The notes under the pieces are model-generated. The model saw only the letters and a list, made by a program, of their open reading frames with translations. It was not told where the DNA came from and searched no databases. Positions 43,527 through 52,849 of a stretch of DNA of 64,000 nucleotides are shown here, piece by piece (position 1 is the first letter of the stretch; each line of letters begins with the position of its first letter). The DNA comes from Parvibaculum indicum. Its GTDB lineage: Bacteria > Pseudomonadota > Alphaproteobacteria > Parvibaculales > Parvibaculaceae. The position numbers were made by a program, and so were the translations under genes. The stretch is from assembly GCF_011762095.1 (NCBI RefSeq), contig NZ_JAASQO010000009.1, positions 124,001 to 188,000 of the forward strand, in the 5' to 3' direction.

Positions 43527-44585
43527 ATGGTCGCCGTCAAGGATCTCAATGAACGCTCGCGCGAGATCCTTCGCCATATCGTCGAAGCCTATCTGGAGAC
43601 CGGCGATCCGGTCGGATCGCGCTTCCTGTCGCGCACCATGCCCATGTCGCTGTCGGCGGCCTCGATCCGCAATGTGATGTCGGATCTGGAGACGCTGGGG
43701 CTCCTGTTCTCGCCGCATACAAGCGCCGGCCGCGTGCCGACCGATATGGGCCTCAGGCTCTTTGTCGACGGGCTGCTGGAAGTGGGCGATCTCTCCGACG
43801 AGGAACGCATCTCCATTGAGGCGCAGGTCGCGGGCACGGAACGCGATGTCGAAAACGTGCTGGACGAGGCGACACGGCTTCTGTCCGGGCTTGCCAATGC
43901 GGCGGGTTTCGTCGTTGCGCCGACCCATGACGATGCGCTGAAGCATATCGAGTTCGTGCCGATCGATGCCGAGCGCGCGCTGGTCGTTATCGTGACGGAG
44001 GGCGGGGGCGTCGAAAACCGCGTCATCGAAATGCCCAAGGGACTGACGCCGTCGGCGCTGTCGGAAGCGACGAATTATCTCAACGCCCATTTGCGGGGGC
44101 GGACGCTTGAGGAATCCAAGAGCTTCCTCGCCCGAGAGGTCGAAAAGCAGCGGGCCGAACTCAACGCGCTGACCGCCAAGGTGATCGAGGCGGGGCTTGC
44201 GACCTGGTCGGGCGGACGGGCATCCAATGACGACCCGCTGGCCAAATCGCTCATCGTACGCGGACGCTCGCATCTTCTGGAAGATCTGCATGCGCTGGAC
44301 GATCTGGAACGCATCCGCCATCTCTTCGATGCGCTGGAGAACAAGCGCGACCTGATCCAGCTTCTGGACCTTGCCGAATCCGCCGACGGCGTACGCATCT
44401 TCATCGGCTCGGAGAACAAGCTTTTTTCCATGTCGGGCTCTTCGCTGATCGTGAGCCCCTATATGGATGCCGACGAGCATGTGGTGGGGGTACTGGGCGT
44501 GATCGGCCCGACAAGGCTGAACTATGCGCGGGTCATTCCGATGGTGGACTACACCGCCAAGCTTGTCAGCCGTCTCATCAAATAG
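43527..44585 (+). CDS. hrcA: Heat-inducible transcription repressor HrcA
   Basis: HrcA represses class I heat-shock genes through CIRCE elements, usually groESL in alphaproteobacteria. The 352-aa product has a winged helix at the start (DLNERSREILRHIVEAYLETGDPVGSRFLSRTMPMSLSAASIRNVMSDLETLGLL, then SPHTSAGRVPTDMGLRLFVD), a central GAF-like dimerisation domain, and the closing FIGSENKLFSMSGSSLIVSPYM and GVLGVIGPTRLNYARVIPMVDYTAKLVS. ATG 43527 (MVAVKDLNE) is preferred over the longer frame, which lacks family resemblance. grpE follows after 88 nt. Confidence 0.96.
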   Translation: MVAVKDLNERSREILRHIVEAYLETGDPVGSRFLSRTMPMSLSAASIRNVMSDLETLGLLFSPHTSAGRVPTDMGLRLFVDGLLEVGDLSDEERISIEAQVAGTERDVENVLDEATRLLSGLANAAGFVVAPTHDDALKHIEFVPIDAERALVVIVTEGGGVENRVIEMPKGLTPSALSEATNYLNAHLRGRTLEESKSFLAREVEKQRAELNALTAKVIEAGLATWSGGRASNDDPLAKSLIVRGRSHLLEDLHALDDLERIRHLFDALENKRDLIQLLDLAESADGVRIFIGSENKLFSMSGSSLIVSPYMDADEHVVGVLGVIGPTRLNYARVIPMVDYTAKLVSRLIK

Positions 44586-44673
44586 CCCGTTCGGGCGAGG
44601 CGGGTTGACATATCCGCCCGCGCGCCGCACATCAGCCCATCGAGCCGCCATCTTCTTTTCGAACCGGAAAACC

Positions 44674-45306
44674 ATGAGCGACGAAGAAAAAAAGACGCAA
44701 GCACCCCAAACCCCCGAAACCGACACGCCGGAAGCAGAAGCGGCGGCGGCAGGCGAGGGGGCGGAACAGGCCGCGCCTGAAACCGATCCGGTCGCGGAGC
44801 TGGAAGCGCAGGTCGCCGACCTCAAGGACCGGCTGCTGCGCGCCGCGGCGGAAATGGAAAACACCCGCAAGCGCACCGAGCGCGACAAGCAGGACGCGGT
44901 GAAATTCGCCGCCGCCAGCTTCGCCCGCGACATGCTCGAAGTGTCCGACAATCTGCGCCGGGCGCTGGGTGCGCTCAACGAGGACGACCGCTCGCAGGTG
45001 CCCGACAGCGTGAAAGCGCTGATCGAAGGTGTGGAAATGACCGACCGTCAGCTCCTCACCACCTTCGAACGCCACGGGGTGCGGGAAGTGACGCCCGCGG
45101 AGGGCGAGAAATTCGACCCCAATCTGCATGAAGCCATGTTCGAGGTGCCCGGCACCGGCCAGCCCGCGGGCACGGTGGTACAGGTCATGTCGGCGGGCTA
45201 CATGATCGGCGACCGGCTGCTGCGCGCGGCCCGTGTGGGCGTCGCCAAGGCGGATGAAGGCGGCGGATCGGGCGGCCCCGGCGCCAATGTGGACACCTCT
45301 GCCTGA
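44674..45306 (+). CDS. grpE: Nucleotide exchange factor GrpE
   Basis: GrpE promotes ADP release from DnaK and acts as a thermosensor. The 210-aa product has an acidic, Pro/Ala-rich N-terminal tail. A long coiled coil follows (VAELEAQVADLKDRLLRAAAEMENTRKRTERDKQDA). The four-helix and beta-wing domain ends with the signature FDPNLHEAMFEVPGTGQPAGTVVQVMSAGYMIGDRLLRAARVGVAK. ATG 44674 is the first Met that yields the expected N-terminus. It forms hrcA-grpE; dnaK-dnaJ lie 3.8 kb away on the same strand. Confidence 0.97.
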   Translation: MSDEEKKTQAPQTPETDTPEAEAAAAGEGAEQAAPETDPVAELEAQVADLKDRLLRAAAEMENTRKRTERDKQDAVKFAAASFARDMLEVSDNLRRALGALNEDDRSQVPDSVKALIEGVEMTDRQLLTTFERHGVREVTPAEGEKFDPNLHEAMFEVPGTGQPAGTVVQVMSAGYMIGDRLLRAARVGVAKADEGGGSGGPGANVDTSA

Positions 45307-45356
45307 CTTCCGCCTGCCCGCGGACTGGTATCCTTCCGTTTTTTGGTCCCTACTAC

Positions 45357-45398
45357 TTGACGAGTTCAGCGTTCGGCCTAATTTATAACACTGTTATA
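45357..45398 (+). promoter_or_regulatory. Promoter with overlapping palindromic operator upstream of nnrU
   Basis: TTGACG (45357-45362), a 16-nt spacer and TAATTT (45379-45384) form a plausible promoter. Directly on it lies a perfect 15-bp palindrome, TATAACA-C-TGTTATA (45384-45398), where it would cover the transcription start. This is the layout of a repressor operator. The half-sites do not match FNR/NnrR boxes (TTGAT-N4-ATCAA) and are inverted relative to the Zur box. The regulator is unknown. Confidence 0.6.
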
Positions 45399-45432
45399 GG
45401 TCGATTTCGGAACCAAAATCGGGGAGGCGATC

Positions 45433-46137
45433 ATGCTTATGCTCTGGGCGGCGGCGGCGTTTTTTCTGGGTATCCATCTCATCATCGCAGGCACCCGCCT
45501 GCGCGACCGTATCGTCGGTGCAATTGGCGAGGGGCCTTATCGCGGGCTCTTCTCGCTCGCCTCTCTGGCGGGCATCGTCTGGCTTTGCTGGTCCTATAAT
45601 CTGGCGCTGGAGGGCCCGAACGAGCTTCACTGGGTGACGCCGGACGGGCTGAAACATGCCGCCCCGCTTCTGATGCTGCTTGCCTTCCTGATCGGCATTG
45701 TCGGCCTGACCACACCCAACCCGACCTCGGTCGGCGCGGAAGGGCTGATGGAAAACCCGGGTACGGTGAAGGGCATTTTGCGCATCACGCGGCACCCGTT
45801 TCTCTGGTCCGTCATCATCTGGGGGCTCACCCATATGGCGATGAACGGCGACAAGGCCTCGCTCATTTTCTTCGGCACCTTCACGCTGCTCGCCGCGCTG
45901 GGGACGCTATCGATCGATGCCAAGCGCAAGCGGCTTTATGGCGAAAGCTGGAAGAGCTTCACCGCAACCACTTCCAACCTGCCTTTCGGAGCGATCTTCG
46001 CCGGGCGCAACAAACTGGCCATCGGCGAACTTGGCTGGTGGCGAATCCTCGCCGCGCTGGTCGCTTTCGGCGCGGTTTTCTACGGCCATCTCTGGGCCTT
46101 CGGCGTCACCCCGGTACCGGGCTGGTATCCGTACTAG
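45433..46137 (+). CDS. nnrU: NnrU family membrane protein
   Basis: This 234-aa protein has about six transmembrane helices and NnrU family features: LMLWAAAAFFLGIHLIIAGTRLRDRIVGAIGEGPYRGLFSLASLAGIVWLCWSY, then MENPGTVKGILRITRHPFLWSVIIWGLTHMAMNGD (the RHP motif shared with isoprenylcysteine-methyltransferase-like NnrU/MddA relatives), and KRKRLYGESWKSFTATTSNLPF. In Rhodobacter and Paracoccus relatives it is needed for nitric-oxide reduction, but NnrU homologues also occur outside denitrification loci, and no nor or nir genes are seen here. GGGAGG lies 5 nt before the ATG. It converges on the phosphatase with 5 nt between stops. Confidence 0.87.
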   Translation: MLMLWAAAAFFLGIHLIIAGTRLRDRIVGAIGEGPYRGLFSLASLAGIVWLCWSYNLALEGPNELHWVTPDGLKHAAPLLMLLAFLIGIVGLTTPNPTSVGAEGLMENPGTVKGILRITRHPFLWSVIIWGLTHMAMNGDKASLIFFGTFTLLAALGTLSIDAKRKRLYGESWKSFTATTSNLPFGAIFAGRNKLAIGELGWWRILAALVAFGAVFYGHLWAFGVTPVPGWYPY

Positions 46138-46142
46138 GGCTG

Positions 46143-48005
46143 TCAGGCCTCGCGCCTGAGGCCGGAGAGCTTGCCGGGCCTGTCGGCCGTCACGGTGAAG
46201 CGGGCGAGGGAGATAGGTTCGTACTCTTTCTCGCGAACGGTGGTCACGGCCATATAGGTCGCGTCGGCCTTTTCCGCCGTCAGTTCGAGCAGCACGAAGC
46301 CGTGATGGGCAACATTGGCGTATTTGACTTCCGGACAATGCGAGACCATGACCTTTTCCGCGATTTCCGGGATACGCGGATCGTCGCCCAGATAGCGATA
46401 GCCCGATTGCGAGGTAACGCTGGTCGTGCCGAATTCGACGGCGACCAGATCGCCTGCGTCGTCATGCAGGTCGTTCGCCCAGAAATTATGGCTGTCGCCG
46501 GCCAGCACGAGCAGGTTCGCTTCCGCCGCCTTCGCGCCTTCATAGAGCTTTTCGCGCGCGACCGGATAGCCGTCCCATGAATCGAGATTGATGGGCAGGC
46601 CGAGCTTCGTGTTGTCGAGCCAGCGCTTCGTGTAGGGGCTCGAGGCGCGCGCCTTTTCCACGATGTCGGCGGGGAAGGCCGTGGTGAAGTCGGGCGCATC
46701 CATTCGGGCCATGACGATCTGGTTGGCCAGAACCTGCCATTTGACATCCTTCGCGCGAGCCTTCTTCAACTCGCCGGCGAGCCAGGCCTGTTGCTTCTCG
46801 CCCATCATGTGCCGGGCGGGATCCTTCAGCTTCTCCTCCCGGAAGCGTTTGGTGTCCGGCTTGTAGCCGTAGCCTTCAGGCAGGCCCTTTTCCTGCCATT
46901 CCACCATCCGCGCATAGTCGAGGACCGGCTGGCCTGCCGCGTCATAGGGCGTTTTCACGCGCCGGATGTCCGCGCCGGGGGCGGGCTCTTCCATCACGAC
47001 AACCGGATTGTCCGGGTCCGAGGCGTCGAAGACGGTTTCCTCATAGACCATGTCGGTCCCATAGCTCAGCGCGTCATCGCGCCCCGTGAGCCGCGTTTCG
47101 ACGACATGGATCGACGCCAGCTTGCCATATTCATAGGAGCGGTTGAGCGCGTAGAAGGCCTTGCCGGGCGTGGGGTCGCGCATGGGCATCCACTCGAAAT
47201 AGGCCTTCAGCGCGGCATCGCGGCGCGTTTCCCAATCGCCCTCGGTTGCGGGATCGTGATTGCCCGCGCCGCCGATCCAGCTGTTATTCGCCGTCTCGTG
47301 ATCGTCCCAGACGGTGATGAAAGGGGCCGCGGCATGGGCGGCCTGCAGATCGGGATCGGCGCGGTATTGCGCAAATCGGGTGCGATAATCGGCGAGCGTC
47401 AGCAATTCATGCGGCGGCTCATGCATGCGGCCCAGTTGCTTGCCCACATCGCCGCCATATCCATCCACACCATATTCGTAGATATAGTCGCCCAGATGCA
47501 CGACAGCATCCAGGTTGTCTAATGCGGCGACCTCCCGGTAGACGTGGTAGTAGCCGAAAGAATAATGCGAGCAGGAGATCACCGCGAAGCGCGCCTGCGC
47601 GGTGTCGGCGGGCAGCGTCTTGGTAAGCCCCACGGGCGAAAGCGTGTCGCCTACCGCGAAGCGGTAGTAATAGGCGCTGCCGGGCGCGAGGCCCGTCACG
47701 TCCACCTTCACCGTATGGTCGCGGGCGGCGCTCGCCTGCGCTTCGCCCTCGGCGACCGGTTTCGTGAAATCGGCGTCTTCCGCCACCATCCACTGAACGG
47801 GCACGGGCGAGGTTTCGCTCGTGGTCACGCGCGTCCAGATGATGACCGCATCGCCTTTCGGATCGCCGCTTGCCACGCCATGGCCGAAGGATGCGTCAAA
47901 ACTTTCCGTCGCCTCCTTGTTTTCATCGCACCCGGCGAGACCGAGCCCGCCGACGGCGGTCAGGCCCAAAAGCGTCTGTCTTCTGGTAAAGCGATCCCAA
48001 CTCAT
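46143..48005 (-). CDS. Exported PhoD-type alkaline phosphatase/phosphodiesterase (lipoprotein signal with twin Arg)
   Basis: The 620-aa product begins FTRRQTLLGLTAVGGLGLAGC, combining a twin-arginine motif with a lipobox. It is probably exported folded by Tat and then lipidated. An Ig-like N-domain (SFGHGVASGDPKGDAVIIWTRVT) is followed by the metallophosphatase: ISCSHYSFGYYHVYRE, HLGDYIYEYG, FITVWDDHETANNSW, and LVLAGDSHNFWANDLHDDAG. These match the metal ligands of PhoD (Fe3+/Ca2+ in studied relatives). Substrates may be phosphodiesters or phytate-like esters. No Pho box was found upstream. A 136-nt gap separates it from alkB, which is upstream in its own orientation but on the lower-risk side of transcription. 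Confidence 0.92.
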   Translation of the reverse strand: MSWDRFTRRQTLLGLTAVGGLGLAGCDENKEATESFDASFGHGVASGDPKGDAVIIWTRVTTSETSPVPVQWMVAEDADFTKPVAEGEAQASAARDHTVKVDVTGLAPGSAYYYRFAVGDTLSPVGLTKTLPADTAQARFAVISCSHYSFGYYHVYREVAALDNLDAVVHLGDYIYEYGVDGYGGDVGKQLGRMHEPPHELLTLADYRTRFAQYRADPDLQAAHAAAPFITVWDDHETANNSWIGGAGNHDPATEGDWETRRDAALKAYFEWMPMRDPTPGKAFYALNRSYEYGKLASIHVVETRLTGRDDALSYGTDMVYEETVFDASDPDNPVVVMEEPAPGADIRRVKTPYDAAGQPVLDYARMVEWQEKGLPEGYGYKPDTKRFREEKLKDPARHMMGEKQQAWLAGELKKARAKDVKWQVLANQIVMARMDAPDFTTAFPADIVEKARASSPYTKRWLDNTKLGLPINLDSWDGYPVAREKLYEGAKAAEANLLVLAGDSHNFWANDLHDDAGDLVAVEFGTTSVTSQSGYRYLGDDPRIPEIAEKVMVSHCPEVKYANVAHHGFVLLELTAEKADATYMAVTTVREKEYEPISLARFTVTADRPGKLSGLRREA

Positions 48006-48141
48006 ACTGAAAACCCCCGGACATGAAACTGCCGATCACGCGCCACGACATGACCGTTAGACTATCAAGCCACAATGTCGGTTTTTTTGCCGGTCCGAAC
48101 GCGCATGAAAACCTGCCCGGAAGGACCGGAAAGATGCATTG

Positions 48142-48810
48142 TCAGGGTTTCGTCACGCGGCGCAGCGTGATGTTGAGACGTCCGCCGCCCTCGAGCAGCG
48201 AGGACGAGCCGGGAATGATGCGGTCCACACCGTGAAACCGCAGGCGGCTCTCGCCTCCCAGCAACAGGACGTCGCCGGAAGCGAGCCTGAAACTCTTCGA
48301 TTTATCGCGGCGGGCGAATCCACCCGCCCGGAAGACGCATGTGTCGCCCAGCGAAAGGGAGAGGACGGGCGCATCCAGCGCCTCCTCGTCCCGGTCCTGA
48401 TGCAGGCCCATTTTGGCTTTCGGCCCGCGATAGATATTCAACAGGCAGGCCTCGGGCGGGGCGGGATAGCCGGTCAGCTCGTCCCAGAGCGCCAGCAGGC
48501 TTTCGGGTATGGTGGGCCAGGGGCGGTTCGTTTCCGGGTGGCGGGGCTCATAGCGATAGCCGGAGACGTCCGAAACCCAGCCCAGCGGTCCGAGATTTGT
48601 CTGGGCGATGGACCAGGGCTGACCGGTGCGCGGCATGGTCGGGCGATAGGGCGGCGCGGCGCGGACGGCCTCGCGCAATTCGGTGGCCAGGTGTTGCTGG
48701 GCCGCATCGTCCAGCGCATGGGGAAAGAGCACGAGCCCCGCCATACCTGTATCCACGCCTCGGGCCCTTGCTTTCAGCGCCGTTTTCGCCGACGCGGAGG
48801 CTGTCGTCAT
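48142..48810 (-). CDS. alkB: Alpha-ketoglutarate-dependent DNA repair dioxygenase AlkB
   Basis: AlkB oxidatively removes N1-methyladenine and N3-methylcytosine from DNA. The 222-aa product shows the 2-His-1-Asp iron triad (LHQDRDE and RFHGVDRI), the 2-oxoglutarate-binding RLNITLRR with two Arg, the substrate-lid region [28 protein letters not shown], and the [15 protein letters not shown] block. It is full length and diverges from dnaK. No ada gene is nearby, so adaptive-response control is not implied here. Confidence 0.94.
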   Translation of the reverse strand: MTTASASAKTALKARARGVDTGMAGLVLFPHALDDAAQQHLATELREAVRAAPPYRPTMPRTGQPWSIAQTNLGPLGWVSDVSGYRYEPRHPETNRPWPTIPESLLALWDELTGYPAPPEACLLNIYRGPKAKMGLHQDRDEEALDAPVLSLSLGDTCVFRAGGFARRDKSKSFRLASGDVLLLGGESRLRFHGVDRIIPGSSSLLEGGGRLNITLRRVTKP

Positions 48811-48887
48811 GCGTTCACCCGCTCATGCGACATGGCAGATCCCGGGACAGGCCGAAAAACCAGTGTGACCAAATTGCCGCATCACCG

Positions 48888-48919
48888 CTTGCGGCCCGTA
48901 GAACCCAATCCTATATACA
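48888..48919 (+). promoter_or_regulatory. RpoH (sigma-32) heat-shock promoter of dnaK
   Basis: CTTG (48888-48891, within CTTGCG), then 18 nt, then CCTATATA (48910-48917). This closely fits the alphaproteobacterial sigma-32 pattern CTTG-N17/18-CYTATNT. Transcription would begin about 160 nt before the dnaK ATG. No CIRCE element is seen between 48811 and 49088. Confidence 0.75.
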
Positions 48920-49088
48920 GCGCAACCAGTTCCAACCCCTAAAGGACCCTTTGGGGGCCGGTCCGGGGCGGGTTGGCGGTTCGCCTTCCTTCCCTCGCAA
49001 AGCGCCCGCGCTGGTGACGTCTCTTCGGAGAAACGGACAGCAATCGGGGCTTGCCCGGCCTGCCACAGACAAGAGGACCAGACGCAAG

Positions 49089-51017
49089 ATGGGAAAAGTA
49101 ATCGGCATCGACCTTGGCACGACGAATTCGTGTGTCGCGGTCATGGAAGGCAATCAGGCCAAAGTCATCGAAAACAGCGAAGGCGCGCGGACGACACCGT
49201 CCATGGTGGCCTTTACGCAGGATGGCGAGAGGCTGGTCGGTCAGTCCGCCAAACGCCAGGCGGTGACCAACCCCACCAATACGCTGTTTGCGATCAAGCG
49301 CCTTATCGGTCGCGCCTATGACGACCCGACCACCCAGAAAGACAAGGATATGGTGCCCTACAGCATCGTCCGCGCCGATAATGGCGACGCCTGGGTGGAA
49401 GCGCATGGCGAGAAATATTCCGCCTCGCAGATTTCCGCCTTCATCCTGCAGAAGATGAAGGAAACGGCCGAGGGCTATCTCGGCGAGAAGGTCGAACAGG
49501 CCGTCATCACCGTTCCCGCCTATTTCAACGACGCCCAGCGCCAGGCGACCAAGGACGCCGGCAAGATCGCAGGGCTCGAAGTACTGCGTATCATCAACGA
49601 GCCGACCGCGGCCTCGCTCGCCTACGGGCTTGAGAAGAAGAGCGGCGAGACCATCGCCGTCTACGACCTCGGCGGCGGCACCTTCGATATTTCGATCCTC
49701 GAAATCGGCGACGGCGTGTTCGAGGTGAAGGCCACGAACGGCGACACCTTCCTCGGCGGCGAAGATTTCGACATGCTGCTGGTCGGCTATCTGGCCGATG
49801 AGTTCAAGAAGGAAAACGGGATCGACCTGCGCGAAGACAAGCTCGCGCTGCAGCGCCTGAAAGAGGCGGCCGAGAAAGCGAAGATCGAGCTGTCCTCGTC
49901 CTCGCAAACGGAAGTGAACCTGCCCTTCATCACGGCGGATGCCTCCGGCCCGAAGCATCTCAACCTCAAGATCACGCGCTCCAAGCTGGAAGCACTGGTG
50001 GACGGCCTCATCGAGCGCACGATCGAGCCCTGCAAGGCCGCGCTCAAGGATGCGGGCGTCAATGCCGGTCAGATCGACGAAGTGGTGCTTGTCGGCGGTC
50101 AGACGCGCATGCCCAAGATCCGCGAGAAGGTGAAGGCCTTCTTCGGCAAGGAACCGAACATGTCGGTGAACCCGGACGAAGTGGTGGCGATGGGCGCCGC
50201 CATTCAGGCCGGCGTGCTGCAGGGCGACGTCAAGGACGTGCTGCTGCTCGACGTGACGCCGCTTTCGCTCGGCATCGAAACGCTGGGCGGTGTGTTCACC
50301 CGCCTCATCGACCGCAACACGACGATCCCCACCAAGAAGGCGCAGACCTTCTCCACCGCCGAGGACAATCAGTCCGCGGTGACGATCCGCGTCTTCCAGG
50401 GCGAACGCGAAATGGCGGCCGACAACAAGCTGCTCGGCCAGTTCGACCTTGTCGGCATTCCCTCCGCGCCGCGCGGCGTGCCGCAGATCGAGGTTGCCTT
50501 CGACATCGACGCCAACGGCATCGTGAACGTGTCGGCCAAGGACAAGGCGACCGGCAAGGAACAGACCATCCGCATCGAAGCCTCCGGCGGTCTCAGCGAG
50601 GCGGATATCGAGCAGATGGTGAAGGATGCCGAATCCCACGCCGAGGAAGACAAGAAGAAGCGTGAGGAAGTCGAGATCCGCAACCACGCCGAAGCCCTTG
50701 TCCACTCCACCGAGAAGACGCTGGAGGAAAACAAGGACAAGATCGACGAGGCGGTGAAGTCGGAAGTCGAAACGGCCGCCGAAGAGCTGAAGACGGCTCT
50801 CAAGGATGGTTCCGCCGACGACGTCAAGGCGAAGACGGAAGCGCTGACCCAGGTTTCGATGAAACTCGGCGAAGCGCTCTACAAGCAGCAGCAGGCCGAT
50901 GCCGAGGCGAATGCCGCCGGCGGCGATGAAGCCGACGGCTCGCAGGACGATGTCGTCGATGCCGACTTCGAGGAAGTCGAGGATGACGACAAGAAGGACG
51001 AGAGCAAGGACTCCTAA
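49089..51017 (+). CDS. dnaK: Molecular chaperone DnaK (Hsp70)
   Basis: The 642-aa Hsp70 has [22 protein letters not shown] at the start (phosphate-1 loop), [49 protein letters not shown], and the interdomain linker [21 protein letters not shown]. The substrate-binding domain and helical lid follow, with a C-terminal acidic Asp/Glu-rich tail ending [15 protein letters not shown]. The longer open frame upstream (to 48339) is antisense-derived and rejected. dnaJ follows after 93 nt, and the RpoH promoter lies upstream. Confidence 0.98.
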   Translation: MGKVIGIDLGTTNSCVAVMEGNQAKVIENSEGARTTPSMVAFTQDGERLVGQSAKRQAVTNPTNTLFAIKRLIGRAYDDPTTQKDKDMVPYSIVRADNGDAWVEAHGEKYSASQISAFILQKMKETAEGYLGEKVEQAVITVPAYFNDAQRQATKDAGKIAGLEVLRIINEPTAASLAYGLEKKSGETIAVYDLGGGTFDISILEIGDGVFEVKATNGDTFLGGEDFDMLLVGYLADEFKKENGIDLREDKLALQRLKEAAEKAKIELSSSSQTEVNLPFITADASGPKHLNLKITRSKLEALVDGLIERTIEPCKAALKDAGVNAGQIDEVVLVGGQTRMPKIREKVKAFFGKEPNMSVNPDEVVAMGAAIQAGVLQGDVKDVLLLDVTPLSLGIETLGGVFTRLIDRNTTIPTKKAQTFSTAEDNQSAVTIRVFQGEREMAADNKLLGQFDLVGIPSAPRGVPQIEVAFDIDANGIVNVSAKDKATGKEQTIRIEASGGLSEADIEQMVKDAESHAEEDKKKREEVEIRNHAEALVHSTEKTLEENKDKIDEAVKSEVETAAEELKTALKDGSADDVKAKTEALTQVSMKLGEALYKQQQADAEANAAGGDEADGSQDDVVDADFEEVEDDDKKDESKDS

Positions 51018-51110
51018 GGAGTTCCAACGAGTGGACGGGATGCCTGATGCGTCCCGTCCGACTTCAAACGCTTCAGGGCCCAAGCTCGGTGCCCATCGGG
51101 TAATCCTTCA

Positions 51111-52271
51111 ATGTCCAAGCGCGACTATTACGAAATCCTCGGCGTGAACCGGAACGCCTCAGCCGACGAGCTGAAAAAGGCCTACCGGTCTCTCGCCAAG
51201 AAATATCACCCCGACCAGAACGCCGGCGACGACGAGGCCGAGACCAAGTTCAAGGAATTGAACGAGGCCTATGACGTGCTGAAGGACGAGCAGTCCCGCG
51301 CCGCCTACGACCAGTTCGGCCATGCGGCCTTCGAGGGCGGCATGGGCGGTCCCCGTGGCGGCCAGCAGGGCTTTCACGGCGATTTCGGCGCGTCGATGTC
51401 CGACATTTTCGACGATCTGTTCGGCGAATTCATGGGCGGACGGCGCGGCGGACGAGGCGGGCGCGGCGGCGATGGCGGCCGGATGCGCGGTCACGACCTG
51501 CGCTACAATCTCGACATCACGCTGGAAGAGGCCTTCGAAGGCAAAAAGGCGCAGATCCGCGTACCCGGTTCGGTCACATGCGAGGAGTGCCATGGCAGCG
51601 GCGCGGAGCCGGGTTCGAGCCCGGTCACCTGTCCGACCTGCCAGGGCGATGGGCGCGTCCGCGCCAGCCAGGGCTTTTTCACGGTGGAACGCACCTGCCC
51701 GACCTGCCATGGGCGCGGCCAGACCATCGACAAGCCCTGCAAGGCGTGCAACGGCGCAGGCCGGATCGAAAAGGAACGCACGCTGTCGGTGAATATTCCG
51801 CAGGGCGTCGAAGACGGCACACGCATTCGCCTGGCGGGTGAGGGCGAGGCCGGGCTGCGCGGCGGCCCGCCCGGCGATCTCTATATCTTCCTGTCGGTGC
51901 GTCCGCACACGCTGTTCCAGCGCGACGGAGCGGACCTCTTCTGCCGGGTGCCGATTTCGATCGCGACAGCCGCGCTTGGCGGCGAGATCGAAGTCCCGAC
52001 GCTGGGCGGCAAGAAAGTGAAGGTCAAGGTGCCGGAAGGCGCGCAGACCGGACGCCAGTTCCGCCTGCGCGGCAAGGGCATGCCCATCGTCAATACGCGC
52101 GATTTCGGCGACCTCTATATCCAGGTGACCGTCGAAACGCCGGTGAAGCTCACCAAGAAGCAGAAAGAGCTTCTGAAGGAGTTCGAAGAGGGATCCAGCG
52201 ACGCCAACAATCCCGAAAGCACCGGCTTCTTCGCCAAGGTGAAGGATTTCTGGGACAGCTTCCAGAACTGA
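51111..52271 (+). CDS. dnaJ: Co-chaperone DnaJ (Hsp40, type I)
   Basis: The 386-aa product has a J domain ([33 protein letters not shown], with the HPD motif). A Gly/Phe- and Gly/Arg-rich linker contains about 18 Gly in a row-broken stretch (residues 75-125). Four zinc-binding CxxCxGxG repeats follow ([32 protein letters not shown]), then the two C-terminal client-binding domains. Full length. A strong terminator ends the dnaK-dnaJ transcript 20 nt after the stop. Confidence 0.98.
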   Translation: MSKRDYYEILGVNRNASADELKKAYRSLAKKYHPDQNAGDDEAETKFKELNEAYDVLKDEQSRAAYDQFGHAAFEGGMGGPRGGQQGFHGDFGASMSDIFDDLFGEFMGGRRGGRGGRGGDGGRMRGHDLRYNLDITLEEAFEGKKAQIRVPGSVTCEECHGSGAEPGSSPVTCPTCQGDGRVRASQGFFTVERTCPTCHGRGQTIDKPCKACNGAGRIEKERTLSVNIPQGVEDGTRIRLAGEGEAGLRGGPPGDLYIFLSVRPHTLFQRDGADLFCRVPISIATAALGGEIEVPTLGGKKVKVKVPEGAQTGRQFRLRGKGMPIVNTRDFGDLYIQVTVETPVKLTKKQKELLKEFEEGSSDANNPESTGFFAKVKDFWDSFQN

Positions 52272-52290
52272 CCGAACCGGTACAGGATAG

Positions 52291-52316
52291 AAGGCCCCGC
52301 TTCGGCGGGGCCTTTT
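52291..52316 (+). terminator. Intrinsic terminator of dnaK-dnaJ
   Basis: AAGGCCCCGC (52291-52300) pairs perfectly with GCGGGGCCTT (52305-52314) around a TTCG tetraloop, followed by TT. This 10-bp stem lies 20 nt past the dnaJ stop and 28 nt before the next gene. Confidence 0.9.
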
Positions 52317-52343
52317 GCATTCCGCCGCCTATCGGGTAGGGAC

Positions 52344-52769
52344 ATGTCTGTCGAAACGCCTGCAATTGTACCCGAACTTGATGTGACCGATCTGGAGGCC
52401 TCCCTGAAGGTCTATACCGAAGTATTCACCTTCAAGGTCCTCTACTCTCGCCCCAAAGAGCGCTTTGCCTATCTCACTCTCGGGAACGCTCATCTCATGC
52501 TCGAAGAGTTGGCCGGGCCGGGACGACGCTTCCATACCGCGGCGATGGTATTTCCATTCGGACGGGGGATGAACCTTCAGATCGAGGTGCCGGACGTTCG
52601 GGCGCTGTATACTAATGCTCAGGCATCCGGGCTCGCCATTCATGTTCCACTGGAAGAGCGCTGGTACCGGCAGGGAGACCGAGAGGCGGGAAACCTTCAA
52701 TTCGTCGTTGCCGACCCTGACGGCTACTTGCTGCGATTTTTCAGCAACCTCGGCAAAAGACCGCTGTGA
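52344..52769 (+). CDS. VOC-superfamily (glyoxalase/bleomycin-resistance fold) protein
   Basis: This 141-aa single-repeat vicinal oxygen chelate protein reads PELDVTDLEASLKVYTEVFTFKVLYSRPKERFAYLTLGNAHLMLEEL at the N-terminal half and LQIEVPDVRALYTNAQASGLAIHV with NLQFVVADPDGYLLRFFSNLG at the end (the terminal D-P-D-G-Y and R-F motif). It resembles bleomycin-resistance-like binding proteins, but the ligand and any enzyme activity are unknown. Its base composition is slightly less GC-rich than its neighbours. It lies between the dnaJ terminator and dapB. Confidence 0.83.
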   Translation: MSVETPAIVPELDVTDLEASLKVYTEVFTFKVLYSRPKERFAYLTLGNAHLMLEELAGPGRRFHTAAMVFPFGRGMNLQIEVPDVRALYTNAQASGLAIHVPLEERWYRQGDREAGNLQFVVADPDGYLLRFFSNLGKRPL

Positions 52770-52849
52770 CATCACAGGAATGGGCGCTCACTTGGCCCAA
52801 CCCGTCCCGCCTGCTATATCCCCGGTCAAATACCAGAGGCGCTAAGAAT

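Noticed and set aside
48006-48141. Pho box for the PhoD-type phosphatase
   Set aside because: No tandem CTGTCAT-like repeats with 4-nt spacing were found upstream of the ATG.
48339-49088. N-terminal extension of the dnaK frame
   Set aside because: It runs antisense through alkB and through the RpoH promoter, and Hsp70 proteins begin at [12 protein letters not shown].
48939-51083. 714-codon minus-strand frame over dnaK
   Set aside because: Antisense shadow of dnaK; the sense protein is a full-length Hsp70.
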